64,000 nucleotides of DNA from Dendrolimus kikuchii. Taxonomy: Eukaryota; Arthropoda; Insecta; Lepidoptera; Lasiocampidae. The notes under the pieces are model-generated. The model was not told the DNA's origin, did no database searches, and was given only the letters and a program-made list of their open reading frames with translations. The number at the start of each line of letters is the position of its first letter. The stretch's first letter is position 1. Positions 42,988-53,388 of the stretch are shown here, piece by piece. The translations under genes were made by a program, and so were the position numbers. Where the stretch lies: contig CM034392.1 in NCBI GenBank assembly GCA_019925095.2, forward strand, positions 8,609,887-8,673,886. The letters run 5' to 3'.

Positions 42988-43830
42988 ACTGCGATATGCC
43001 CGCGACTTCGTCCATGCTGGACTTGAAAATTTTCGCGGCATTCCCGGGACATAAAATACCTTTTTTTTTTTTTTTTTATTGCAGGAGATCAGCAGACAGG
43101 CAGACGGCCCACTTGATGGAAAGCGGTTACCATCGCCTATGGACATTTGCAACACCAAGTTGCTGCAAATGCGCTGCTGCTCTCTTAAGGGAAACTGGAA
43201 CCTGGTCACTAATGCCGGAACACAACTCAAGGTTGTTATGGCGACATACTTTAGACCAGGGGTGGTAGCCATCCAGTCGGGCAAATGCCCTACCACCTGG
43301 CTGTGGTTTGTTAAGTCGCCTCTTACGACAGGCCGCCCGGCCGCAGGAAATTGTATTCTTTCTCCGTTCCTGCACGGATAACCTACCGCGGCATTTAAAA
43401 AGTATGCCATCGTTTTAGTGAAAACTGTGTCAAAATAAGCCAATTTTTATGCATCTGTACAACTACAAACCACTTCCGGGAATATTCCCGGGATAAAAAA
43501 TATCACATATTTTATTACATAAAATTTTCTATGGGTCAGTGAAAAAACCACTGAAATTTCTTTTTTTTTATAATCTGACCATTTCAAATAATTCCCAGAA
43601 AAATTCCCGCGGCATTCCTAGAATAATAAGTAGCGCAGATTTTAATTCTAAGAATTTGCTGTCGATCAACGAAAACCGTGTCGAAATCGGCCTAATAGTT
43701 TTTACGTGAATCCCGAACAAACAGACAAAAAATCCAAAAAACATTGCATCATGTTCTCCATCGTTTATATAGTCTATTCCAGATGGCTTTTTTAAATAGC
43801 TTTAATGTTTAGAATTTTATATATATTAGG
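42988..43830 (-). mobile_element. Helitron-like element B, split by SINE-A
   Basis: Minus-strand sense runs from CCTAATATATATAAAATTC (at 43,830) to GACGAAGTCGCGGGCATATC at 42,988. It aligns with 29,598-30,149. After removal of the SINE (43,058-43,381) the two halves join at ...CGGTA, as in the empty homologous site at 53,440-53,465 (AAGTACCGCAGCATTT). Confidence 0.75.
43058..43381 (-). mobile_element. SINE-A, young full-length copy nested in Helitron-like B
   Basis: T19 and ATTGCAGGAGATCAGCAG at one end and CTGCACGGATA at the other. The body is nearly identical to 50,438-50,761 (I see only a handful of differences over ~300 bp). TACC borders both sides, compatible with a short target duplication at the site seen empty at 53.4 kb. 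Both-strand open frames of 82-153 codons are by-products. Confidence 0.92.
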
Positions 43831-43831
43831 T

Positions 43832-43940
43832 CACAAAACTGCTTAAGTCGTGTATGCTGTCCAGCCGGGATTCGAATACCGACACGTCATTTTGAAACGA
43901 GGCAAGTGTGATAGACACTAAGCTACGTCTAAGTTTATGC
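43832..43940 (-). mobile_element. tRNA-derived SINE head, minus orientation
   Basis: On the minus strand TAGCTTAGTGTCTATCAC (box A-like) and GGTATTCGAATCCC (box B: GGTTCGANTCC-like) are spaced ~45 nt apart, followed by AGCATACACGACTTAAGCAG. Aligns with 31,215-31,340. Confidence 0.55.
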
Positions 43941-44244
43941 AAATATGTAACGTTAGCACTAAAACGTTTTCATTAAGAAGTCGATTATTGTTGACAACGT
44001 CAGGGGCTGTCTGGACCAGTCCGTCGGAATCTATTAAGAGGATTACAAGCTGCAGTCAGAAGACGAGGGTTGTATCAATGTCTCATACGAATTTTGGCTG
44101 ACTGTTAGACCGTATACGATTTAATAAATATTTTATTACTCTCCAAAATAAACAATTATAAAAATTTAAATAAAACTCATTCTAACTAAGCAAGTGAGTA
44201 TTATTCTTATTATACTATAAGCAGAATATTAAACTTAATTAATC
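43941..44244. other. Unclassified DNA
   Basis: A GC-richer patch at 43,995-44,100 was not recognised. Confidence 0.3.
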
Positions 44245-44356
44245 ATTGTGAGTAACGGGTAAGAGGCCAAGAACGCATAATACGTAACTTCGCTGGATCA
44301 CCAAACTGATCCGTTGTCCAGGTATGCATCAGCCCTCTGGATATATGAAGAGTCAC
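44245..44356 (-). pseudogene. Decayed LINE ORF C-terminus (same family as 63.5 kb)
   Basis: On the minus strand GACTCTTCATATATCCAGAG and CTGATGCATACCTGGACAAC align base for base, at roughly three quarters identity, with the segment of the 63.5 kb relic that encodes DSSGDQRAGAYLGQRIS. Here it has an in-frame stop and further substitutions, so no function remains. Confidence 0.6.
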
Positions 44357-44439
44357 TTAGATATTTGGACTACTCAGAAATATGTTTAACATAATATCAC
44401 AGTGAGAAAATGAATAAAGTGAAAATCGTTAATTATGTA

Positions 44440-44530
44440 CGGTGTTAATTCAGTACCTAAGACACCTGCCTGTCACTGTGGATGGGTTCGAATTCTAGGC
44501 GGAAAGCATGAATCGCTTAAGTAGTTTTTC
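44440..44530 (+). mobile_element. tRNA-derived SINE head, plus orientation
   Basis: A box B GATGGGTTCGAATTC at about 44,482-44,496 follows an A-box-like TACCTAAGACACCTGCC. The downstream GCTTAAGTAGTTTTTC resembles the other SINE copies. No intact tRNA fold. Confidence 0.5.
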
Positions 44531-46060
44531 TTATATGTACCTACCTACTTACACAATTATCAAATTATGGTGCACTGTGACGGAAAACAGCGCCATGAAG
44601 CACACAGACAGATGGAAACACACAACGGAAAATATTGCTATTATCTATTGTGTAAAACCTGTCAATCCGCTTTAACCAAATGTAGTCGGTACACCATATG
44701 TACCTCTAAAAGAAGAAGTCTAAATTCTTTACTTGTGTATAGGTAACAGTTTTAATTTCGCATTTATATATTACTTTCGATAATATGTGGCGCTTCGGTG
44801 TAAATACGTCCACTTCTAATCCGGCATAAGCTAAATTATTTATGCATTTAAAAGGATTTACTCTTAATATGAGGTGTGCGTGGTCATGACTTCCCGGCAG
44901 GGGAGGGCACCATCGACACTGAAAGTTAATTAGACTTCCATAATTAATGTTTATCCAAGAGTTTGGTGGCACGAGTAGCTACGTCAACAACATCATCCAA
45001 AATTACGTCGTCAAAATGATATCGTGTTATTAAATAAATTTTATTAAATTTAATAGCGTAAAGGTAAACTTTGAGGTACGTGACTGAGACAGATAGCTGA
45101 GATATGAGTCATGGGATCGCGACACACGACTCATGCTTTCTATGCAATCGTATGAAGGAATGTCGCCTATTTCGGTAACTTGTCTCTGTCACGTGTTTCA
45201 AATTTTCTTCATACACAGAGTAGTGGACAGTCAAACTGAGGCACTTTCATCATCAAACACAACATCGTAGTATCCATAGATCTTGTACAAACGTGCAAAT
45301 ATATAAAGTCATAACTTCGCACTAGTAGAACGAATCATATTATAGTGCAACGATTATTATTTAAACGGCAATTAAAATTGTTTCTATCATGATATTTTAA
45401 AAGTAAGATGATAATTGGTATTTTAAAGCCTGTTTTGTATTATGTGAATAATGTTAGAATTTATTTTAACTTTGTGTCATCTAATCAATTATTATTTCAT
45501 ATAAATTGTATATGTTGTGTGTCGTAGCGAGTTCCCTGCCTTGTGTCTCGTACGCCTGTCTCGGTCGCATACCTACCTACCTTATAGTCTGCCTTTACGC
45601 TTTCTTGTAAACCGCGGTAACTTAGTACCTAAAACCCCAAGTCTCTTCCTAATGATCTATATATTTATCATAAGTTATGTTAATGTAACGATGTATTCAC
45701 AAATAAATCATCATTAAAATAATCGAACTCGCTTGCTGATAAAAACCAGCACATCTTATAATTGCCGATATGTGAAACCTACCGAATTCACTCGGGACTA
45801 ACAAACCGAGCATGATTTCCATTTCTATAAAATAGAAACATAAAATAAATATTTAAATACCTACTGGAGAAATAGAAAGGCCTGTAGTAGTACGGCTTTG
45901 GTCTGATATTGTATTCAATATGAGATTCAATAACGATTCATTTTAAATGTCTGATATTTTTGGAGCATAGATCTATTAACGTCTCTTGTTATATGTTACT
46001 TCGATCGTTGTCTACAAAGACCTGGTAACTTAAGTTATGTATTAAAATAATACTTCTTTT
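44531..46060. other. Mixed unique DNA, possible LTR-like patch
   Basis: No gene. 45,507-45,760 starts TGTTGTGTGTCGTAGCGAG, is GC-richer, and contains AATAAATCATCATTAAAATAA, so a solo LTR or processed 3' UTR is conceivable, but I could not find paired ends or a target duplication. Confidence 0.3.
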
Positions 46061-46376
46061 CATCCGTGCAGGTACGGAGAAAGAATACAATTTCCTGCGG
46101 CCGGGCGGCCAGTCGTAAGAGACGAAAAACAATCCACAGCCAGGTGGTAGGGCATTTGCCCGACTAGATCGCTACCACTCCTGATCTAGAGTATGTCGCT
46201 ATAACATCCTTGAGTTGTATTCCGGCATTAGTGATCAGGTTCCAGTCTCCCTTAAGAGAGCAGCAGCGCATTTGTAGCACCTTTGGTGTTGCAAATATCT
46301 ATAGGCGATGGTATCCGCTTTCCATCAAGTGGGCCGTCTGCTTGTCTGCTGAACTCCTGCAATAAAAATAAAAAAC
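46061..46376 (+). mobile_element. SINE-A, full length, sense on +
   Basis: Begins CATCCGTGCAGGTACGGAG and ends GAACTCCTGCAATAAAAATA. All landmarks are present with moderate divergence (CACTCCTGATCTAGAGTATG). Confidence 0.88.
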
Positions 46377-47040
46377 AATATCTACAAAAGAAAGTAATAG
46401 TTAATTAGAACTAATAAGCAATTTAAATAAAGAAGACAAAACAATCCAGCTCACATTGTAACTGAAAATACCTAGCAGATTAGATAATACCTAAGTTATT
46501 TTTAACAGAATAAATTTTACATCCTTTGCCCCGGTATAAGTGGTGTAGGTATATAGACCCAAAAAATGCTGGTATACGAGCCAATATTGCTTTTACAGGG
46601 TATTTTATACAGAAATACGCAACAAACAATATACTAATACAAACATATTAACATCGCCCTCACGTGCGACACTTGTGCACTACAAGTTGTGCGTCTCAGG
46701 TCATCAAACGACCTCAATAAACAACATACAACAACGCAACGTGGTTTGACTTAGCAACACCCTTCGAACCAGGGTTCATCGTTAACGACGATCAAGCTCC
46801 AGCATCTTTGTAAGTGTACAAACCGTACAGCTGGCTTCACACACTTGATCACAAAATAAAGGATGCTAGAGATCGCGCAAAGAGGAGAATAACAAGTAGA
46901 AAAGCGGATCTGCAGAAAGCAAAGCAACTGAGCTTTAACGCTCAGATGATGATGACATTCAACCTTCTAGTTTTATCAATTTTTAGAATCATCGTCACCA
47001 TAATATTTAAGAGCTTAGTTCTTGTCGGTACAGTCTCCTC
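46377..47040. other. Unique DNA, nothing firmly coding
   Basis: A + frame at 46,814-47,062 has a charged stretch (KIKDARDRAKRRITSRKADL) but no splice context or known motif. I leave it uncalled. Confidence 0.3.
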
Positions 47041-47048
47041 CAATCCTC

Positions 47049-47128
47049 TCTATTCTCAATAGAGAATAGAATGAGGAAGTAGAATGAAGGATCTTTATGA
47101 TAATAATCATAAAGATCCTTCATTCTAC
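47049..47128. repeat. Two adjacent perfect hairpins with the same AATA loop
   Basis: Hairpin 1: CTATTCTC, AATA, GAGAATAG. Hairpin 2 (47,079-47,128): GTAGAATGAAGGATCTTTAT plus GAT, loop AATA, and the exact 23-nt complement. The perfect 23-bp stem is not part of any repeat found elsewhere in the window. A miRNA precursor is unlikely because the loop is only 4 nt. Confidence 0.9.
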
Positions 47129-47846
47129 TCCGAAAAAAAAAACCATTATTAAAAAGGAGACAGACACGTGGAATACAAATTACAAATGTCAACAATGTGT
47201 CTCGCAACAAAGAGCCGAGAGTCGATTCGATATAAGTTTGTTCCCGTCGAGACAGTCGCGCTCATCCGGAAATTGGTGGCGTATTTTGATTTAACAATAA
47301 TATTTTGTTTATAAAACAGAAGAAGTACAACATTAGAATAATAGTAGCAGTACTTAATCCCTTTTACATTTATATGTAATATTAATAGATATATATACAA
47401 CTTATATTTACGAGCTTATAGATTTAGTTTTAACATACGTTAGAATAAGTACCTATAATTTTCATATTATCAAAATGTACACAGAATAAATCAGGACAAA
47501 CCTAGAAGGAGGAGTACTAAATATTTGACATATTGTAAATAAACATATAATACAAATAAAAGTAGACGGAAAAATCCCTGACAAATTGGAAAAGAGAAGG
47601 CTATAACGAAAAGCTCAATAAAAGATCCTGACTATATTACGAGGACACCGGATTTGAGTACAGGAAGAACATCGTGGTATTTAGTAAGTATTCCGGCAAA
47701 AGGAACAGTGGAGTTCCACATTACTCCGCTGTCATATCTCCTAGCACTGGGCTGTCCGCAAAGTGATTTACCTCGAGAGAAAAAGCGGACGCCGAGTTAG
47801 ATAAGACCATTAAAAATAAATATACCTATAGTATAGTTACCTTTTT
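47129..47846. other. AT-rich DNA, nothing recognised
   Basis: No supported feature. Confidence 0.35.
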
Positions 47847-48585
47847 AACCGACTTTCAAAAGGAGAAGGTTCTCATTCGATTGTATGTTTGTTACGCGAT
47901 GTCAATAGTGAACCGATTAAAAAAAATATTATTTAAAAGAGTATGCTCTTGATGTAGTCTCATTGTCATCAAGGCAGGATCTGATGAGGGGATCTAAGGG
48001 AAATCGAGAGCAACCCTTCTTGAAAAGGACGTACACTTTCCAAAAGGCAAACCTGTATACGCGTGCCAGTAGTACAGTTTCGATAGATGCTAAATATAAA
48101 ATATATTCTATACATATAATAAAACTGGTCGAATTTCTGTACAAGGAAAAAAATGCTAAAATCCGAGTCAGGGGAATGTAAGAAGTGAAATAGAACTAAT
48201 TTAGGTTTTTTCAAATTTTTTGTTTCTCTGTTTGTCTGTTTGTACGCGCTAATCTCCGAAACGACTGGACCGATTTAAATGAAGTTTTGTATAGTGGTAG
48301 CTTATATCCCTGTTCAACATATAAGGATACTTTTGATCCCGAAAAATTAAAGAGTTCCCGTGGGATAGTTAAAATAACTTACCACGCGGACGAAGTCGCG
48401 GGCATCAGCTAATTTTAAATAAAAACAAAACAACTTCAAAATAAAAAGCAAAAAATTCATATTTACTACAATGTCTTGAAGTCGATGCCAAGTAAAACAT
48501 AAAAAAGTAACAAAATTGCGAAATAGACCGACTTCAAGATGTTGTATAAAATATTTATTATTGATTCTTAGATTGTTTTTGTTAA
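47847..48585. mobile_element. Hairpin element E (4.5-kb subtype), split by a Helitron-like element
   Basis: AACCGACTTTCAAAAGGAGA at the left and the foldback TCTTGAAGTCGATGCC / GACCGACTTCAAGATGTTGT (48,474-48,545) at the right correspond to the copy at 4488-4870. A 307-bp insertion (48,107-48,413) that the 4.5 kb copy lacks lies between. A 71-codon frame here is an accident. Confidence 0.6.
48107..48413 (+). mobile_element. Helitron-like element H, plus orientation
   Basis: Starts TCTATACATATAATAAAACT and ends GCGGACGAAGTCGCGGGCAT, CAGCTAAT. A short GC-rich hairpin lies ~10 nt before the end. It aligns with 25,557-25,917, which keeps the canonical CTAGT terminus. Confidence 0.7.
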
Positions 48586-49103
48586 AAAAAATCTGTGTAC
48601 ATTGTCTAACTCAAAAAAAAAAGTATGTTTCCAGTAGTTCCGGAGTACGTTTTTGTTTTTGTAGAAAATCTCAACCGCACTATTATTTAAAACATTTTTT
48701 TTATCAGTCTTGAATTGAAAATTCTAATAAGTGTCTTTTAAAGAATAATCAGTTTTAATACTCTCTTTAAACATGAATTTGAAAATAAACTTATTCTGAT
48801 TTTCAATTTATGACTGATTTAAGTTTTAAAATTATGTTTTAAAAGTAATAAGATGTTGATTGAATTTTTTTGTTGAGATTTTCCGTTGTTGTGATTAAAA
48901 TCGTATAAGCAGCAGTTACATTGTTCCCAAGCGTTTATTTTACTTTTGACGTTTGCATGTCTATCAAGTTACAAATTTCTTGACAGTCAAGCCCCACTTG
49001 AAAGGAATGACATAGTTGGCGTACTTTATTGTTGTGGGTGACGTAATATATTTTTTATATGAACAGTGATGTTCTGTCATTCGTGTAACGCACATACTAT
49101 TAA
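48586..49103. other. AT-rich DNA, nothing recognised
   Basis: No supported feature. Confidence 0.35.
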
Positions 49104-49361
49104 GGCTACGTTCCAATAGAGACTCACAAAGATCACGATTGCGATTTTTCCCGTTCCAATTGCTTGCCGGCGTTACAATCGTAAACCTAAGTGGAACGTT
49201 TATTTGACCCACTTCTTGACATGGGTCGTCGTGAGCGTTGTGTGATTGAAAATGATGACGTCATTAGTGACGTTTTCGCCACGACCACAACGACCGCGGT
49301 CGCCTTGTGGAACGGCTAACGGAGCATTTTGGGCGTTGTGAGCTACTAATGGAACGCGCAG
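49104..49361. mobile_element. 258-bp MITE, PIF/Harbinger-like
   Basis: The imperfect terminal inverted repeats are GGCTACGTTCCAATAGAGAC at 49,104 and, inverted, CTGCGCGTTCCATTAGTAGC ending at 49,361, followed inward by TCACAAAG / TCACAACG. A TAA borders each side (49,101-49,103 and 49,362-49,364), the 3-bp TWA target duplication known for PIF/Harbinger. The element is much more GC-rich than its surroundings and has no ORF. Confidence 0.75.
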
Positions 49362-49364
49362 TAA

Positions 49365-50437
49365 ATGATCAACAAAATATGTAAATAAATCGAAAGTAAT
49401 CGATTTGAAAATAAAAAATGTTCTACTTTAAAGAAAAATAATTAATTAAAACTTATTTATAAATGAAGTCGATTTTTATATCAAATCGATCCGATCATGT
49501 ATTAGGACATTACTATTTGATCCATCATCAAGGTGTCAAAAGTAAAATAATTGCTTGGAAAGGATATAACACTAAATTTTACGTATTTATTTTATACCTC
49601 AATTTAATTTATTGGTATTTATACTATTTCAATGCCATAACCAATTTTTAGTAAACACGTCAATCAATCACAGCCCGCTGTAACGTCAGGCAATTTGTAT
49701 CCCGCATTGCTATCTGAAAGGTGTACCAACTTTATAATTGACGTCAACAATTCCGTATCGAACAATAGATTTTGGAACAACAACTTTGTTGAATATAGTA
49801 AATCCTGCGTTTTAATAGTTTGCGGGAATTTTCGACCAATTTTAAATCGATTATTTTTTAAATTCATTGGAGTTTGCTCCTTAAGAATCGATTTTCATTT
49901 AAGGCCCTCGGTATGGAAATTTTATAAGGAGTGAAATAATACAAGCTTTATCTCAAAATCATTACTTTTTTATTATAGAATTTCGAAATTTAATCCAATG
50001 TAATAGGATCTAAAATAATATCCATCAGTGTAAGGTACGGCGTTTTAAAAAATTGAAAGGTCTTGTAACCGCCCTTATTATTACACAATTTCGAACTTTA
50101 ATGCAATGAAATAAGGCCTAATACAGAATCCATCGGTGCATATAAAGACAATCGTACTTAAGGAGTAAACTGCAGTCGTGCGTCGGAGCTGACACACACA
50201 TTTTGGATTTGTTGCAATATATATAATAGTCATATGAAAATCTGAGAACAAGTCTCGCCATACAAATTGATTTAAAATTATTATTATTATGCCACTAATT
50301 CAAAATTCGATTTAATTCATTTATGTGAAGTAAACATAACAATTAAAATTACTTAAATTTATTTAAATCAAAACATACATAATTCTAGCGGGCCCTAAAG
50401 ACGATGCCCTGCTCTGAAAAAAATAAAATTTAGAATT
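49365..50437. other. AT-rich DNA, nothing firmly coding
   Basis: Frames at 49,664-49,934 overlap on both strands without a motif. Two short segments (GAATTTCGAAATTTAATCCAATGTAATA at 49,978 and a variant at 50,092) form a diverged direct repeat. Confidence 0.35.
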
Positions 50438-50761
50438 TTTTTTTTTTTTTTTTTTTTATTGCAGGAGATCAGCAGACAGGCAGACGGCCCACTTGATGGA
50501 AAGCGGTTACCATCGCCTATGGACATTTGCAACACCTAGTTGCTGCAAATGCGCTGCTGCTCTCTTAAGGGAAACTGGAACTTGGTCACTAATGCCGGAA
50601 CACAACTCAAGGTTGTTATGGCGACATACTTTAGACCAGGGGTGGTAGCCATCCAGTCGGGCGAATGCCCTACCACCTGGCTGTGGGTTGTTAAGTCGCC
50701 TCTTACGACAGGCCGCCCGGCCGCAGGAAATTGTATTCTTTCTCCGTTCCTGCACGGATAA
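50438..50761 (-). mobile_element. SINE-A, young full-length copy
   Basis: T19 and ATTGCAGGAGATCAGCAG at one end, CTGCACGGATA at the other. Nearly identical to the copy at 43.1 kb, including the AACACC(A/T)AGTTGCTGC variant that distinguishes this pair from the others. That indicates recent amplification from one source. Confidence 0.92.
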
Positions 50762-51010
50762 AATCAGCTTCCAGCGCCATCTATCGAATCTAATTGTTAA
50801 TCTAAATCATCACGGGACCCATACGAACATACACAAAAAAAAAACATTTTAAGTCGTTAAGGTGCATAAAAAACCGATTCGGACACGATATCCAATAAAA
50901 CAATAAGTTACGTTCTTATTCAAATGCTGCGGTAGTTTGTATCTCAGGAATCTCGCGGATTTTTTCCCGAGCATGTTTTAAATCTCTGGGTATATGCGAA
51001 TTTTATCCGC
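50762..51010 (+). mobile_element. Helitron-like fragments (types C and B)
   Basis: AGCGCCATCTATCGAATC is the inverse of the type C 3' region. It is followed by AACCGATTCGGACACG and AATGCTGCGGTAGTTTGTA, the type B interior. No complete ends. Confidence 0.45.
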
Positions 51011-51051
51011 CCTCCCATACTGTCACCCCACCGTTGACACCTGATTAACAG

Positions 51052-51168
51052 CGAAAATGCGTCGACGGCGCGATGGTGCGGCAGTCGCGCTTAGTTTACA
51101 CAATTTGACGGCGCGGCTGCGGCGCGGTGCCGGTGTCGTGTGCACATACATGTGTAAACTTCGTAGAG
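51052..51168 (+). other. CpG-rich island, weak candidate exon
   Basis: TGATTAACAG|CGAAAATG (acceptor then ATG at 51,057) and GTAGAG|GTAACA (donor at 51,169) bound a frame reading MRRRRDGAAVALSLHNLTAR, then an Arg-rich stretch. The composition is CpG-rich in AT-rich DNA. AGTTTACACA (51,093-51,102) and TGTGTAAACT (51,151-51,160) are exact inverted copies containing forkhead-like GTAAAC cores. The peptide is arginine-rich, as chance frames in CG-rich DNA often are, so a regulatory island is at least as likely as an exon. Confidence 0.2.
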
Positions 51169-51330
51169 GTAACAAATCAAGTTTGTTATTTTTATTTATT
51201 TTCATTATTTACTTACGGAACCATAAACAAATATTTAATCTATAATATTCTAACATGCTTTCTGCCCGTCCGAATGTATGATAAAAACATAAGTTCCGTT
51301 TCTATTCAGACGATCACGATACTCTAAACC

Positions 51331-51480
51331 AGTGGTCGGCAAACTCGTTATCCAAAATGACTAAATATAAACAACACAAAATTGAACATAGAGCAATTTT
51401 TTAAATTTAAGCTTTACTTTAAATTAATTACATGTTTGTAAGCGACTATCTGTGCTATTATTGCGTTCTAAAAATATGCC
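51331..51480. mobile_element. Possible hAT element end
   Basis: CCAGTGGTCGGCAAACTCG closely resembles the CAGNGGTCGGCAAACT-type terminal repeats of hAT transposons. No matching inverted end was found within the window, so it is a fragment or a chance match. Confidence 0.3.
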
Positions 51481-51579
51481 TCTTTTCTGAAGTTTATAAA
51501 ATGTTGTACTCGGCTCTTACAAAGCAAGTTAATAAATTGTACTCTGTGCCTGCGCTAAACATTTAGTTTAAGGTTTGTA

Positions 51580-51680
51580 ACAAAGCCAACGTCCTTGAAG
51601 ATTGTCCTGATTTTTCGAATGATATATCGGATTATAAAATATGGAGGCAGTCGTTTTTCAGATGAATTATTATTTTATTA
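51580..51680. repeat. Dispersed repeat K, copy 1
   Basis: AAGCCAACGTCCTTGAAGAT, CTGATTTTTCGAATGAT and CAGTCGTTTTTCAGATGAAT align with 58,080-58,190. Confidence 0.55.
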
Positions 51681-51904
51681 AATAGTATTTAAAGAATAAT
51701 GAAACCAAAATATTTATCTCTTTTTTATAAAGATACATATATTTTTCCGGTTTTGATAAAATTGGAAGGAAAAAGTGTGTGCGGTTTTTTAGCCATAACT
51801 GTTTGGTTTCTGAACCGGTTTTATCACTCTTTTTGCGTTATATTCAGTACAGCTTCAAAATAGTTTCCTAGTAATTTCATTGTAATTGAATACCATATAC
51901 GTAA

Positions 51905-52045
51905 CTTAAAAGTGAACAATATTTTTTTTCTAACAAAAAAGATATCAACTTCAAGATGTTGTAAAAAGTATATTATTATATATTGTTGTTATTATATATT
52001 GTTTTATGCTTTTTAGTTATTATTGAAGTCAATTCCTTTTTTTCT
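51905..52045. repeat. Hairpin element E, right-half fragment
   Basis: CAACTTCAAGATGTTGTAAA and TTTTAGTTATTATTGAAGTC match the right half of the E foldback. The left half is absent. Confidence 0.5.
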
Positions 52046-52564
52046 GGAAAACTTATTTATTTAACAACACATGAAAAACAATTGTTTATCATAAAATAAA
52101 TTAAGTTAGTGTTACTTAAGGACTTTTGTCTTTCATTGCGACTTCATAAGCGACTTAACTTTGTACCGCGGTTTGGTCTTAACCACAAACAAAATCGCTC
52201 CTCTATTAAGACGTTTTGTATTTTATAAAGGGTGACAGTATTTTTGATGCGGTGAGTGAGACCACAGACTTAGCTAAGTTATAAAGCCTCCGGGGTAGGT
52301 TCTAACGAATAACTTAAAAGTTGGGCCGGTGGGAGGCAGTGCCAATGTAATAGATTTACTAGAAAAGGCAAGTTGGAACACCATATTACAGTTTAACTCA
52401 ACTAATATTCCTACCGATGTACCTGCGCAGTAGACCAATTTTCTTAGTGTAGGAAACTTCAATAGCAAAGTAGACTACTAAGCGCGCCCAATGCTTGCGC
52501 TTTGGTTAATTGATTTGATTGTGTCCGACAGTGTACGAATCATTTAAGCGGAACAAAGCTAAGG
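52046..52564. other. Unclassified DNA
   Basis: A GC-richer patch at 52,280-52,480 was not recognised. No gene is supported. Confidence 0.3.
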
Positions 52565-52720
52565 ATGCATAGCAAGCAATATCCTGTCATCACTGCTGGG
52601 AAGTTTCTTACCGCTTCTTCTCCTTTGAACAGCGATAACACATTGCGAAGCGGTGTATATAGAATAGGAAGTATATTTAAATTTTGACTTATAGTTATGT
52701 ATAACCTTCAATTTTGAATT
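52565..52720 (-). repeat. Dispersed repeat D, minus orientation
   Basis: The minus-strand frame reads YTASQCVIAVQRRRSGKKLP, matching the CVIAARRSGKKL of the 41.5 kb copy. No longer ORF. Confidence 0.55.
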
Positions 52721-53388
52721 TGAATTTCCGCTTCCGAATAAAATCAATACAGATTATTTATATGTCAGAAACCGGTCTGCATTTTTCTACGCAAACGAAA
52801 ACTGTCTATCGGAATTATAAATTGTATAAAACTGTATTACTGATCCGTACTAATGTTTTTTAATGTCCCTACTAACCTTGTATGTCGTCAGGGTGTCTAA
52901 GTTTTTATTATTTTTATTTGCTTCTTTTTCTTTTTATATCTTTTTCTTTTCTTTGCAAAAACTTAATTGCTACTTATAACTATTACAACTTCTACTATTA
53001 ACTTATACCCTCTATATGCATTGGTCTCATTGTTATTTAATATGTCTACAGGGTATTTACAGTTTATTTACACATCAAAACTTTATCTATTACTAAATTA
53101 AATTATTGTCTAGATCACTATTTTAAAATTTATTTTTATCTTATACATATAATTACTTAACAATATAATATATATTAAAATAAAACTAAATTATAGTTTA
53201 AATGTCCCTATTGCTAATAATTGCATGATAATTGATATAATAATAGGACTCAAAGTAATAAGCATGCCGCTTCCATATATTAACATAGATCAGCTTTACG
53301 AAGCCGGCCCTCACCTTGAGATAGGCTGCACGTCCCTGGATCGGCTCGGCGGCTTTGTTTTGTTTAGAGATTGCTCTTATATTTAAAT
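52721..53388. other. AT-rich DNA, nothing recognised
   Basis: A GC-rich spot at 53,270-53,350 was not classified. Confidence 0.35.

Noticed and set aside
42982..43443. 153-codon minus-strand and 100-codon plus-strand frames
   Set aside because: They run through SINE-A and its flanks. The same frames recur in SINE-A copies genome-internally with stops in different places, so they are by-products of the repeat.
45507..45760. Solo LTR
   Set aside because: It starts with TG and contains an AATAAA-like signal, but I found no matching CA end with a target duplication and no second copy.
46814..47062. Charged 82-codon plus-strand frame as a coiled-coil protein
   Set aside because: The charged part is about 40 residues, has no splice support, and runs into hydrophobic low-complexity sequence.
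47079..47128. Perfect 23-bp hairpin as a microRNA precursor
   Set aside because: The 4-nt loop and perfect pairing do not fit animal pre-miRNA structure, and the stem matches no miRNA that I know.
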